NCBI GenBank assembly: GCA_963706605.1
Contig: OY970165.1
Location: 1,860,001-1,924,000 of the forward strand
DNA from: VRUE01 sp963706605
GTDB taxonomy: Bacteria; Actinomycetota; Thermoleophilia; Solirubrobacterales; 70-9
DNA: 64,000 nucleotides
Direction of reading: 5' to 3'
Both the position numbers and the translations under genes were made by a program. Within the stretch, counting starts at the first letter, position 1, and each line of letters begins with the position of its first letter. The notes under the pieces were generated by a model. The model saw nothing but the letters and a program-made list of their open reading frames with translations, was not told the DNA's origin and ran no database searches. Positions 7,623 through 15,768 of this stretch are shown here, one piece after another.

Positions 7623-8503
7623 GCCAGGTTCCCTTTGCAGATCGGCTGGCGGCGCTCGTCGAAGAGCGTCGCAGCCAGATCTGCCTTGGCCTCGACCCGG
7701 ATCCCGCGAAGCTCGCCGGATCTGAAGCTGCCGCGGCCGTCACGGGGTCCGCGGCCGAACGGGCCGGGGCCGCCGTCGCGGAGCATTGCCGCGACCTGAT
7801 CGAACGGGCCGGCCCGGCCTGCGTCGCGGTCAAGCCCCAGCTGGCCTGCTTCGAGCGGCTTGGTGCCCCCGGCTGGGCGGCGCTGGCGGAGGTGCGTGTG
7901 GCCGCCGGCGAGGCGGGGCTGCTGACGATCGCCGACGGCAAGCGCGGCGACGTGCCCGTCACGGCCTCCGCCTACGCCCAGGCGCTGGTCGGTGAGACGC
8001 CGACTCCGTGGGGCAAGGTGGCCGGTCTTGGTGCCGACGCCTTCACCGCCAACCCGCTGCTGGGGCTCGACGCGCTGGAGCCTCTGGTCGCTGCGGCCGA
8101 GAGCGCCGGAGCGGGCGTCTTTGCGCTGGTCCGGACCAGCAATCCCGGCGCCGCCGACGTCGAGGACCTGCCGGCTCCCGAGCGCCCGCTCCACGAGCGG
8201 TTGGCGGCGCTGGTCGACGGCCTGGCCGGACGGCTCGCCGGCGGCTCGGGCCTGAGTGGGATGGGCGCGGTGGTCGGGGCGACCGAGCCTGGGCACATCG
8301 CCAGGCTGCGAGAGCTGATGCCGCGTTCGATCTTCCTCCTCCCCGGCGTCGGGGCCCAGGGCGGCCGGCCGGAGATGTTGGGCGCCGCCTTCGCCCCCGG
8401 ACCTGCGGCGGGTTTGGTCGCAGCCTCGCGTAGCATTGCCTCCGACCCCGACCCTGCGGCTGCTGCGGAGCGGTTGCGGGCGGCGGTCTGGGAGGTCTCA
8501 TGA
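7619..8503 (+). CDS. pyrF: Orotidine 5'-phosphate decarboxylase (type 2), probable CTG start
   Basis: About 294 residues. It decarboxylates OMP to UMP, the last step of pyrimidine synthesis. Family motifs: ICLGLDPDP near the N-terminus, VAVKPQLACFE, DGKRGDV (catalytic Asp-x-Lys, with G where most have A), and the phosphate loop IFLLPGVGAQGG. The conserved N-terminus (SQVPFADRLAALVEERRSQ) has no ATG, GTG or TTG ahead of it in frame. The only fitting initiator is CTG at 7619, overlapping the hup stop as CTGA. The first ATG-type start (7892) would remove a third of the enzyme. Confidence 0.85.
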   Translation: MSQVPFADRLAALVEERRSQICLGLDPDPAKLAGSEAAAAVTGSAAERAGAAVAEHCRDLIERAGPACVAVKPQLACFERLGAPGWAALAEVRVAAGEAGLLTIADGKRGDVPVTASAYAQALVGETPTPWGKVAGLGADAFTANPLLGLDALEPLVAAAESAGAGVFALVRTSNPGAADVEDLPAPERPLHERLAALVDGLAGRLAGGSGLSGMGAVVGATEPGHIARLRELMPRSIFLLPGVGAQGGRPEMLGAAFAPGPAAGLVAASRSIASDPDPAAAAERLRAAVWEVS

Positions 8504-8823
8504 ACAACCGCTTCTCAGCTCCGGCCCGGGCCTTTGCCGCGATTGCTCTCGTCTGCGGCGTCCTCGTCATCGTCCTCGTCATCGCGACCTCGCTCGGCGG
8601 CGGCAACGGGGATGGATCCAGCGGCGGCTCCTCCCCGGCTGGGCGGGTGAAGAAGGAGGGCGGCGACGAGGTCCACACGCCCAAGTCCTACGTCGTTCAG
8701 AACGGCGACACGCTGACCTCGATCGCCCACGAAACCGGCGTCTCGGTGGTGCGCATTCAGCAGCTGAACCCCGGAATCGATCCTCAGATCCTGATTTCAG
8801 GCGAAGAGCTGAAACTGCGGTGA
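8500..8823 (+). CDS. Membrane-anchored LysM domain protein
   Basis: 107 residues. Residues 10-31 are a transmembrane or uncleaved signal helix (AFAAIALVCGVLVIVLVIA), followed by a glycine/serine-rich spacer. A single LysM domain occupies about residues 63-107 (YVVQNGDTLTSIAHETGVS, QLNPGIDP, ILISGEELKL). LysM binds N-acetylglucosamine-containing glycans, so the protein probably tethers to peptidoglycan on the outer membrane face. It overlaps pyrF by ATGA and the next gene by GTGA, grouping it with the D,D-carboxypeptidase. Confidence 0.9.
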   Translation: MNNRFSAPARAFAAIALVCGVLVIVLVIATSLGGGNGDGSSGGSSPAGRVKKEGGDEVHTPKSYVVQNGDTLTSIAHETGVSVVRIQQLNPGIDPQILISGEELKLR

Positions 8824-10070
8824 GCCGCCGCCTCGTCGCGCTGCTCGGGGTGGGAATCGCGGCCGTCTCGACCGCGGGTCCTGTCGCGGCAGGGGACCCA
8901 CCACCCCCTCCGGTAGCTAAAGCTTCCTCGGGGGCGGTCCCCCCTGGGGCGCCACCCGCCGGTGAGGCGCCACAACTCGACGCGCGGGCCTGGGCGCTTG
9001 TGGACGGCCGCACCGGTGACGTGCTGGCATCGCACGCCGCAGCCCGCCACCTGCCGATTGCGAGCACGACGAAGTTGATGACCGCTTACGTCGCGCTGCG
9101 GGACCTGCCGCTGGACAAGGTCGTGCGGGCTGCTCCCTATGTGCCGGAATACGGCGAGTCGCTGCTGGGGCTCCGTCCCGGACAGCGGATCAGCGTCCGC
9201 GACCTGCTCTACGGCCTGATCCTGCGCAGCGGCAACGACGCCGCCTACGATCTGGCTCGCGCCGCGGCCGGGTCGGAGGAGCGCTTCGTGAGCCAGATGA
9301 ACCGCTATGCGGCTGCGCTCGGCCTCGCCGACACCCACTACGCGAACCCCATCGGCCTCGACCAGCGTGGCAACCACTCCAGCGCCGCCGATCTCGTCGC
9401 GCTCACCCGGCGGTTGCTGCGCATTCCTGTCTTCGCGAAGATCGCCGCCTCGCGCGACGCCCTGCTGCGCAGCGTCCAGCCCCAGCGTCGGATCTCGACG
9501 ATCAACGAGCTGCTCTCGATGGCGCCCTGGGTGAACGGGGTCAAGACCGGTCACACCTTTGGCGCCAGGTACGTTCTCGTCGGTTCGGGCCGGCGCAAGG
9601 GGGTTGAGCTGATCGCCGCGGTCGTCGGGACGGATACCGACGAAGACCGCTTCGACGACACCCTGCGGCTGCTCGAATACGGCTTCTCCAAGTACCGCAA
9701 GCGGGTGCCGATCGAGGCCGGCCAGACCCTCGCCGAGCCATCGATCCGCTACGCGGGCGGCGAGCTGGCGCTGCGGGCGGCGCGAACGGTTGCGGTGGGG
9801 GTGCGTCGCGGCGAGACGATGAGGGTCTCGGTGCGGGCGCCCGCTGAGGTCGAGGGCCCGATCCACCGCGGCGCCGTGGCCGGCCGGGCGGTCGTCCTCG
9901 TCGACGGGTTGAGGGCGGCATCGGTGCCGCTGCGCGCCGCACGCGCCGTGCCGAAGGCGAGCACCCTGGACCGAGCCCGCAGCTTCCTCGGCGACAATGC
10001 GCTTTGGCTCGTGTTGGCGCTGTCCGCGATACTGATCGGAGCAGCTTTTCTGAGGCGCCTTACGCGATGA
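8820..10070 (+). CDS. D-alanyl-D-alanine carboxypeptidase (S11, DacF-like)
   Basis: 416 residues from GTG 8820, which overlaps the LysM gene stop. The penicillin-binding triads are present: S82-T-T-K85, S137-G-N139 and K242-T-G244. It trims the terminal D-Ala from peptidoglycan stem peptides. An N-terminal signal helix precedes the catalytic domain and a C-terminal helix (LWLVLALSAILIGAAFL) anchors it. Residues 19-48, rich in proline and alanine, are encoded by an 89-base palindromic repeat (8874-8962) that also supplies the likely signal-cleavage region. Its stop overlaps the downstream kinase start. Confidence 0.93.
   Translation: MSRRLVALLGVGIAAVSTAGPVAAGDPPPPPVAKASSGAVPPGAPPAGEAPQLDARAWALVDGRTGDVLASHAAARHLPIASTTKLMTAYVALRDLPLDKVVRAAPYVPEYGESLLGLRPGQRISVRDLLYGLILRSGNDAAYDLARAAAGSEERFVSQMNRYAAALGLADTHYANPIGLDQRGNHSSAADLVALTRRLLRIPVFAKIAASRDALLRSVQPQRRISTINELLSMAPWVNGVKTGHTFGARYVLVGSGRRKGVELIAAVVGTDTDEDRFDDTLRLLEYGFSKYRKRVPIEAGQTLAEPSIRYAGGELALRAARTVAVGVRRGETMRVSVRAPAEVEGPIHRGAVAGRAVVLVDGLRAASVPLRAARAVPKASTLDRARSFLGDNALWLVLALSAILIGAAFLRRLTR
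8874..8962 (+). repeat. Palindromic in-frame element, copy A
   Basis: 89 bases inside the carboxypeptidase gene. It starts GCGGGTCCTGTCG and ends GCCACCCGC plus CGG. The termini GCGGGT (8874-8879) and ACCCGC (8954-8959) pair, and inner arms CCACCCCC and GGGGGCGG nearly pair around a loop containing CCGGTAGCTAAAGCTTCC. Copy B at 12289 has the same length and loop, but a different, self-complementary inner stem. It is translated in frame as AGPVAAGDPPPPPVAKASS and onward. Confidence 0.85.
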
Positions 10071-11023
10071 TCCTCACCGTAACCCTCAACGCCGCGATCG
10101 ATCGCACCGTCGCGGTCCCGAACTTTCGTCTCGGTCACCGCCACCGGGCCGTCGAGAGCCGCACGGTCGCCGGCGGCAAGGGGATAAACGTGGCCCGCGC
10201 CCTGCGCCTGTTGGGCCGTCCGGTGATCGCCGCCGGCTTCGCCGGCGGGCCGACCGGTAACCGTATGCTCGAGCAGCTGCGCAAGGAGGCGATCCTGACC
10301 GACTTCACCTGGATCGCGGGGGAGACGCGGATCAACATGGCGGTGATCGACCCGACCTCCGGCGAACAGACCGAGATCAACGAGCGCGGTCCGGCGGTCA
10401 GCCCGGAGGAGGTGGAGCGTTTCGTCGAGCGCCTGCGCTACCTGGCCGGCGGCGCAAAGATCTGCGTGCTGGCCGGCACCCTGCCTCCCGGCGCCGGTGC
10501 GGAGCTCTACGCGCGCCTGGTCGAGGACCTGCGCGAGCGCGGCGTCACATCGGTCCTCGACTCCGAGGGGGAGGCGATGTTGACGGGCCTGCGCGCCGGC
10601 GCTTCGGTGATAACTCCCAACGAGCTCGAGGCGGAGGAGTTGGTCGGGCAGGAGTTCGCCGATCGCGACGACTTCGTCCAGGGGCTTTCCGAGCTGGTCC
10701 GCCTGGGTGCGGGAGAAGCGGCGATCACGCGGCCCGACGGCTGCGTCGCGGTGGTCGGCCAGGGCGCCGAGCGGCGCGTGCTCGAAGTCCGCACCAAGCC
10801 GCTGGAGGCGGTCTCCAGCGTTGGCTCCGGCGATGCCTTTCTGGCCGGCTACGTGGCCGCCCTCTACGACGGGGGCGAGCCGGAGGAGTGCCTGGCCTAC
10901 GGCGTCGCCTGTGGCGCCGAGTCGACTCAGCATTTCGGCGCCGGCACGGTCGACCGCCGCGGGGTCGAGCGTCTGCTCGACGAGGTCGAGGTGCGCGATC
11001 TGGAGGTCCACGCAGAAGTGTAG
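10067..11023 (+). CDS. PfkB-family hexose-phosphate kinase (1-phosphofructokinase-like)
   Basis: 318 residues. It opens with ILTVTLNAAIDRTV, the LacC/FruK-type start of the ribokinase fold. GGKGINVARALRLLG is the substrate glycine pair, and VSSVGSGDAFLAGY near the C-terminus holds the catalytic aspartate of the PfkB signature. Enzymes of this subgroup phosphorylate fructose-1-phosphate, tagatose-6-phosphate or fructose-6-phosphate; the motif set does not decide which. No phosphotransferase genes are adjacent. ATG 10067 overlaps the carboxypeptidase stop, so the gene is coupled to its upstream neighbour. Confidence 0.88.
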   Translation: MILTVTLNAAIDRTVAVPNFRLGHRHRAVESRTVAGGKGINVARALRLLGRPVIAAGFAGGPTGNRMLEQLRKEAILTDFTWIAGETRINMAVIDPTSGEQTEINERGPAVSPEEVERFVERLRYLAGGAKICVLAGTLPPGAGAELYARLVEDLRERGVTSVLDSEGEAMLTGLRAGASVITPNELEAEELVGQEFADRDDFVQGLSELVRLGAGEAAITRPDGCVAVVGQGAERRVLEVRTKPLEAVSSVGSGDAFLAGYVAALYDGGEPEECLAYGVACGAESTQHFGAGTVDRRGVERLLDEVEVRDLEVHAEV

Positions 11024-11060
11024 GCTGGCTACTCAACGCCACCCCGCCCTGGAGGACCAA

Positions 11061-12266
11061 TTGGAGATTGACATCGGTCGCGGCAAGAAGGGGAGGCGCG
11101 CCTACGGATTCGATGACATTGCGATCGTTCCGTCGCGCCGCACCCGCGATCCCGACGACATAGACATCAGCTGGGATCTTGGCCCCTATCGCTTTGAGCT
11201 GCCGCTCGTCGCCTCGGCCATGGACGGGGTAGTCAGCCCTGACACCGCCGTCCTCGTCAACGAGATCGGCGGCCTCGGCGTGCTCAACCTGGAGGGAATC
11301 TGGACCCGCTTCGAGAACGCCGAGGAGCAGCTGGAGAAGGTCGCCGCCGCGCCCAAGCACCTGGCGACCCGGATCATGCAGGAGATCTACGCCCAGCCGG
11401 TGCAGCCGGAGCTGATCGGCAAGCGGATCGCCGAGATCAAGGAGCGGGGCGCCGTCGCCTGCGGCTCGTTGACGCCGCAGAAGGTGCGCGAGCACTACGA
11501 GATCGCGGTCGAGGCCGGGATCGACATCCTCGTCATCCAGGGCACGGTGATCTCGGCCGAACACGTCTCCACCACGGTCGAGCCGCTCAATCTGAAGGAG
11601 TTCATCGCCGAAGTGCCGGTGCCGACCGTGGTCGGCGGCTGCGCCTCCTACTCGACCGGGCTGCACCTGATGCGGACCGGCGCGGTCGGCGTCCTGGTTG
11701 GGGTCGGCCCTGGCGCCGCCTGCACCACGCGCGGCGTGCTCGGGATCGGCGTCCCGCAGGCGACCGCGATCGCCGACGTCGCCGCGGCCCGCGCCCAGCA
11801 CATGCTGGAGACCGGCGAGTACGTGAACGTGATCGCCGACGGCGGCATGCGGACCGGGGGCGACGTCTCCAAGGCGATCGCCGTCGGCGCCGACTCGGTG
11901 ATGGTCGGCTCGCCGCTGGCCCGCGCCAAGGAGGCGCCCGGACGCGGCTTCCACTGGGGGATGGCGACCTTCCACCCCTCGCTGCCACGCGGCACCCGCG
12001 TCTCCACCAAGCAAGACGGGACGATGGAGGAGATCCTGCTCGGCCCCGCTCAGGAGAACGACGGCACCTTCAATCTGATGGGGGCGCTCAAAACCTCGAT
12101 GGCCACCACCGGCTACGAGGACATCCGCTCCTTCCAGCGGGCCGAGGTGATGGTCGCCCCGGCGTTGATGAGCGAGGGCAAGAAGCTGCAGAACGAGCAG
12201 TCGGTCGGCATGGGCTCGAACGGACGCGCCGCGGTCTCCGCAGGGGTCGCCGTATCGGATGACTAG
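11061..12266 (+). CDS. guaB3: GuaB3 family IMP dehydrogenase-related protein
   Basis: 401 residues from a TTG start that follows GGAGG (11051-11055). The IMPDH/GMPR barrel is evident: SAMDGVVSP, VVGGCASYSTGLHLM, the catalytic loop GVGPGAACTTRGVLGIG with its cysteine, and IADGGMRTGGDVSKAIAVGADSVMVGS. No CBS (Bateman) domains interrupt the barrel, and the N-terminus IGRGKKGRRAYGFDDI is that of the actinobacterial GuaB3 group. IMPDH oxidises IMP to XMP for guanine synthesis; GuaB3 activity varies between species. It overlaps guaA, the next pathway step, by eight bases. Confidence 0.92.
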   Translation: MEIDIGRGKKGRRAYGFDDIAIVPSRRTRDPDDIDISWDLGPYRFELPLVASAMDGVVSPDTAVLVNEIGGLGVLNLEGIWTRFENAEEQLEKVAAAPKHLATRIMQEIYAQPVQPELIGKRIAEIKERGAVACGSLTPQKVREHYEIAVEAGIDILVIQGTVISAEHVSTTVEPLNLKEFIAEVPVPTVVGGCASYSTGLHLMRTGAVGVLVGVGPGAACTTRGVLGIGVPQATAIADVAAARAQHMLETGEYVNVIADGGMRTGGDVSKAIAVGADSVMVGSPLARAKEAPGRGFHWGMATFHPSLPRGTRVSTKQDGTMEEILLGPAQENDGTFNLMGALKTSMATTGYEDIRSFQRAEVMVAPALMSEGKKLQNEQSVGMGSNGRAAVSAGVAVSDD

Positions 12267-13918
12267 CGGCTCGGACGCGCTCCGGCCGGCGGGTCCTGTC
12301 GCCGCAGGGGACCCCCCATGTCCTCCGGTAGCTAAAGCTTCCTCGGACATGGGTTCCCCTACGGCGCCACCCGCCGGAGGGGCGGTGGAGGAGGTGCTGG
12401 TCCTCGACTTCGGGGGCCAGTACCTCGCAACTGATCGCCAGACGGATCCGGGAATGTGGAGTTTTCTCGGAGTTGCTTCCTGCGACGACCGCCATCGACA
12501 AGATTCGCGAGAGGAGCCCGAAGGGCCTGGTCCTCTCGGGTGGACCTGCATCCGTATACGAGACCGGTGCCCCCGAGTTCCCCACCGATTTGCTCGAGCT
12601 GGAGATTCCGATGCTCGGCATCTGTTATGGCATGCAGGCGCTGGTCCAGGCTCTGGGGGGAAAGGTCGAAGGGGCCGAGGCGGGGGAGTTCGGACGGGCC
12701 GAGCTGACCCTGCGCAACGGCGGCGGCAGGCTGCTCGGCGGGCTGCCGGAGGAGCAGAGCTGCTGGATGAGCCACCGCGACACCGTCTTCGAGCCGCCGC
12801 CGGACTTCGCCGCACTCGCTTCGACCCCCGGCTCTCCGGTCGCCGCCTGCGAGGCCCCCGAGAGGGGTCTGTATGGGATCCAGTTCCACCCGGAGGTCGT
12901 CCACACCCCCTACGGGACCGAGATCCTGACCCGCTTCCTGCGGGAGATCGCCGGCTGCGAGATGCAATGGTCGCCGCAGTCCGTGATCGCCGAGCAGGTG
13001 GCCGCGATCCGCGCCCAGGTCGGTCAGGGACAGGTGATCTGTGGGCTCTCGGGCGGGGTCGACTCCTCGGTTGCGGCGCTGCTCGTCCACCGCGCGGTGG
13101 GGGAGCAGCTGACCTGCGTCTTCGTCGATCACGGCCTGATGCGGCTGAACGAGGCCGAGCAGGTGGTCGCGGCGTTCGGCCAGTTCGGCATCCCGCTTGT
13201 CCACGTCGACGCTGAGCAGCGCTTCCTCGCCCGCCTCGCCGGAGTCGACGAGCCCGAGCGCAAGCGCAAGATCATCGGCGAGGAGTTCATCCGCGTCTTC
13301 GAGGAGGAGGCGGCGAAGCTGGAGGACGCCGCCTACCTGGTGCAGGGAACGCTCTACTCGGACGTGATCGAGTCGGGCGGCAGCGATGGCGCCGAGACGA
13401 TCAAGTCCCACCACAACGTCGGCGGGCTGCCCGAGGATCTCGAATTCGAGCTGGTCGAGCCGCTGCGGATGCTGTTCAAGGACGAGGTGCGCGCGGTCGG
13501 TGCCGAGCTCGGCCTGCCGGAGCGGATGGTCTGGCGCCAGCCCTTCCCCGGTCCGGGCCTGGCGATCCGCATCGTCGGCGGCGAGGTGACGAGGGAGCGG
13601 CTCGACATCCTGCGCGCCGCCGACGCGATCCTGCAGGAAGAGATCCGCGCCGCCGAGCTCTACCGACAGCTGTGGCAGTCCTTCTGCGTGCTTCCCGTCG
13701 TCCGCTCGGTCGGCGTCCAGGGTGACGGCCGCACCTACGCCTACCCGATCGTGATCCGCGCGGTCACCTCAGACGACGCGATGACCGCCGACTGGGCGCG
13801 CCTCCCCTACGACCTGCTGGAGCGCGTCTCCAACCGGATCATCAACGAGATCGAAGACGTAAACCGCGTCGCGCTGGACATCAGTTCAAAGCCCCCCGCG
13901 ACCATCGAGTGGGAGTAG
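12259..13918 (+). CDS. guaA: GMP synthase (glutamine-hydrolysing), interrupted by a +1 frameshift
   Basis: Converts XMP to GMP with glutamine and ATP. From ATG 12259 the frame encodes the in-frame palindromic element (residues 11-40) and then VEEVLVLDFGGQY, the normal GuaA start. At about 12423 one extra base (TACCTCGCAA) shifts the frame; removing a C restores SQLIARRIRECG and runs uninterrupted to 13918. The amidotransferase cysteine (LGICYGMQ), the His/Glu region (GIQFHPEV), the ATP loop (GLSGGVDSS) and the dimerisation domain ending IEWE are all present. Pathway essentiality makes a sequencing error plausible. Total length is 1660 bases, one more than a multiple of three. Confidence 0.85.
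12289..12377 (+). repeat. Palindromic in-frame element, copy B
   Basis: 89 bases at the 5' end of guaA. The terminal arms pair for nine bases (CCGGCGGGT at 12286-12294 with ACCCGCCGG at 12369-12377). A central arm, CGCCGCAGGGGA with TTCCCCTACGGCG, pairs with few mismatches. The inner arms CCATGTCC and GGACATGG pair perfectly around the same loop as copy A. Compared with copy A the inner stem bases differ on both sides in a way that keeps pairing. Translated in frame as AGPVAAGDPPCPPVAKASS and onward. Confidence 0.87.
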
Positions 13919-13925
13919 CCCATCG

Positions 13926-13975
13926 GACGTGCCGGTAGTTAGCCGCCCATATGGGCGGCTAACTACCGGCACGTC
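13926..13975. repeat. 50-base perfect palindrome after guaA
   Basis: Bases 13926-13950 and 13951-13975 are exact reverse complements with no spacer; the apex is CCCATATGGG. It begins seven bases after the guaA stop and ends 18 bases before the next start. It contains CCGGTAGTTAGC, resembling the CCGGTAGCTAAAGC loop of copies A and B, but it is not otherwise alignable to them. It could act as a terminator hairpin without a T run, or be a separate palindromic element. Confidence 0.85.
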
Positions 13976-13992
13976 TCCTAGGGTCAGGGGCG

Positions 13993-14784
13993 ATGCCATC
14001 GTTCGCCGTCTCTATAGCGATTCTCGGCTTCGTCCAGGCGGCGCTGGTCGCGCTGCCCGGTCCGTTGCCGAGCCTGCCCCTGGCCGGGTTTCGCAGCCGT
14101 TGGTGGGCGCTGGTGCCGGCGCTCTCGATCGTCTTCGTGATCGCGATCGTCGAGCTGGAGAGCGACTCGGCGAACGTTCTCTCCTGGCTGGCGCTTGTCG
14201 CGGTACCGCCCTTCGCGGCGCTGGCCCTGGGCTGGCTCGTGCGCGGGGCGCGCCCCGGCTGGGCGCTGGCGGTCGTGCCGCTCTTCGCCCTCGCCTGGGC
14301 ATCGCCTGATTCGCTGGTGGGAGAGACCACGGCGACGGCGCTGACCGGGCTCGGCTGCGTCGGGCTCGGTTGGCTGTTGGTCTCGGTCGCACCGGCGCCC
14401 TGGCTGAAACTGGGGATCTACGCGATGGCCGCGGTCGACACCTGGTTCGTCACTTCCGATCTCCTTCAAGGGCCGAACGCGGTCCTCAGCGCCGCCGCCC
14501 CCGCCGAACTGCCGCGACTCCAGGCAATCTACTTCGGCGCGGCCCAGATGGGCTTCGGCGACCTCTTCATCGCCGCCACCCTCGGCTGCCTGCTTGCCGC
14601 CGACAGGCCTCGTCAGCGGGGCGCCGCCCTGCTCGTCGCGATCCTCGCGCTCGCCTTCGACCTGCTCTTCTTCGCGGTCGACACCCTGCCGGCGACGGTT
14701 CCCGTCGCGCTCGCGCTGGCGCTGATCGAGTTGCGATCGCGTCGTGCGGCTATCCGGCGAACGCCGAGATCGCTGTCGCGATGA
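13993..14784 (+). CDS. Multi-helix integral membrane protein, unknown function
   Basis: 263 residues with about eight hydrophobic segments (for example FAVSIAILGFVQAALVALPG, WWALVPALSIVFVIAIV, LLVAILALAFDLLFFAVDTL) joined by short loops, and a basic C-terminal tail. The content resembles uncharacterised actinobacterial membrane proteins; no catalytic or transport motif is visible. It stands alone between guaA and the convergent M23 peptidase gene. Confidence 0.7.
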   Translation: MPSFAVSIAILGFVQAALVALPGPLPSLPLAGFRSRWWALVPALSIVFVIAIVELESDSANVLSWLALVAVPPFAALALGWLVRGARPGWALAVVPLFALAWASPDSLVGETTATALTGLGCVGLGWLLVSVAPAPWLKLGIYAMAAVDTWFVTSDLLQGPNAVLSAAAPAELPRLQAIYFGAAQMGFGDLFIAATLGCLLAADRPRQRGAALLVAILALAFDLLFFAVDTLPATVPVALALALIELRSRRAAIRRTPRSLSR

Positions 14785-14807
14785 CGGCGGAGATAGCGTT
14801 CAGACAG

Positions 14808-15768
14808 TCAGGAGTAGCTGTCCCACTTTTCGAGGTAGGGCAGCGGGTCGATCGGGCTGCCTCCCTCGTACCAGCCGGGCGCCGTCCAGATCTCGAAGTG
14901 GAGGTGACAGGCAGTGGCGTCGCCGGTCTGGCCGACGAGGCCGATCGGTTCGCCGGTGCGAACGGTCATCCCCTCCTGCAGCGGGGACGGTTCGAGCAGG
15001 TGCATGTAGGCCATGTCGAAGCCCGTGCCCCTGCCGTCGATGACGAGGTAGTTGCCGGCGGCGCCCTCGAAGCCCGAGGACCTGAACGCGGCCCCCGCGA
15101 GCCGCGACCAGCGGCGTCCCGCACTTGGCCATCACGTCCTGGCCCTCGTGGGTGTGGCCCGAGCGAGCTGCGCCGAAGCGCCCCTCCGGGCCACCGTAGT
15201 CGTGTGCTCCGAGGATCGGGAACTCGTATCCGTAGAGGGCGAAGCTGAGGCTGAGCGGCGTCGCCGAGGAAGACCCGGCCCGCCTTGATCGTCGTGATGC
15301 CGGCCGCGCCGCGGGCCCGCCGCTCTGCGGCAGGACCCGGAAGGTGTAGCGCCCGTTTGGGGCGGGGCGGTTTTCGCCGGTAGTGCCGTCCCACTGGATG
15401 CTGTCGGCGACGTTCGGCACGATGTCGTTTCGGTAGAAGCTCTTGATCGTTTCGCCGAGCGAGTTGACCACGTCGACTCGTAGGTCGTTCTGCGGCTGGT
15501 TGCTGCCGATCACGTAGGTCAGGCGAGGATTGTGGACTCCGTAGAAGTAGGACTTGCGGGGGGAGGTGGTTGCGGAGATCAGGGTCAACTCCGATCCGGC
15601 GCTCGGCGCGGGGTCAGGGGTGCCGCTGGGGCTCGCCGGAGGTGCGGCGCTGCCCGCCGGGGTCGGCGCGCCGCCGGTCGCGGCGGACGCCATCGCGGTC
15701 AGGCCCGAGAGGACCATCGTCGTTGCGATCGTGAACAAAAATCCAGCCAGCCAGGCGCTGCGTGACAC
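14808..15768 (-). CDS. Secreted M23-family peptidase, one frameshift
   Basis: An N-terminal signal helix (residues 5-28), a proline-rich linker, an Ig-like module (LTYVIGSNQPQNDLRVDVV; ADSIQWDGTTGENRPAPNGRYTF) and a C-terminal M23 (LytM) domain. The zinc residues lie in HTHEGQDVMAKCGTPLVAARGG and ACHLHFEIW. The frame breaks near 15080: removing one G in the CAGGTCCTCGG stretch joins GGRVQ to SSGFEGAAGNYLVIDG. The total of 961 bases is one over a multiple of three. M23 enzymes cleave peptidoglycan cross-bridges or regulate amidases. Real inactivation or a base-call error are both possible. Confidence 0.78.

Noticed and set aside
10725..12815. A very long open frame antisense to the sugar kinase, guaB3 and guaA
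   Set aside because: Its product is Arg/Gly/His/Asp-rich low complexity with no fold pattern, and the opposite strand has unmistakable enzymes; such mirror frames are expected at this GC content.
15600..15690. Proline/alanine-rich N-terminus of the M23 peptidase as another palindromic-element copy
   Set aside because: It is low-complexity linker sequence without the GCGGGTCCTGTCG/GCCACCCGC ends or a matching stem.
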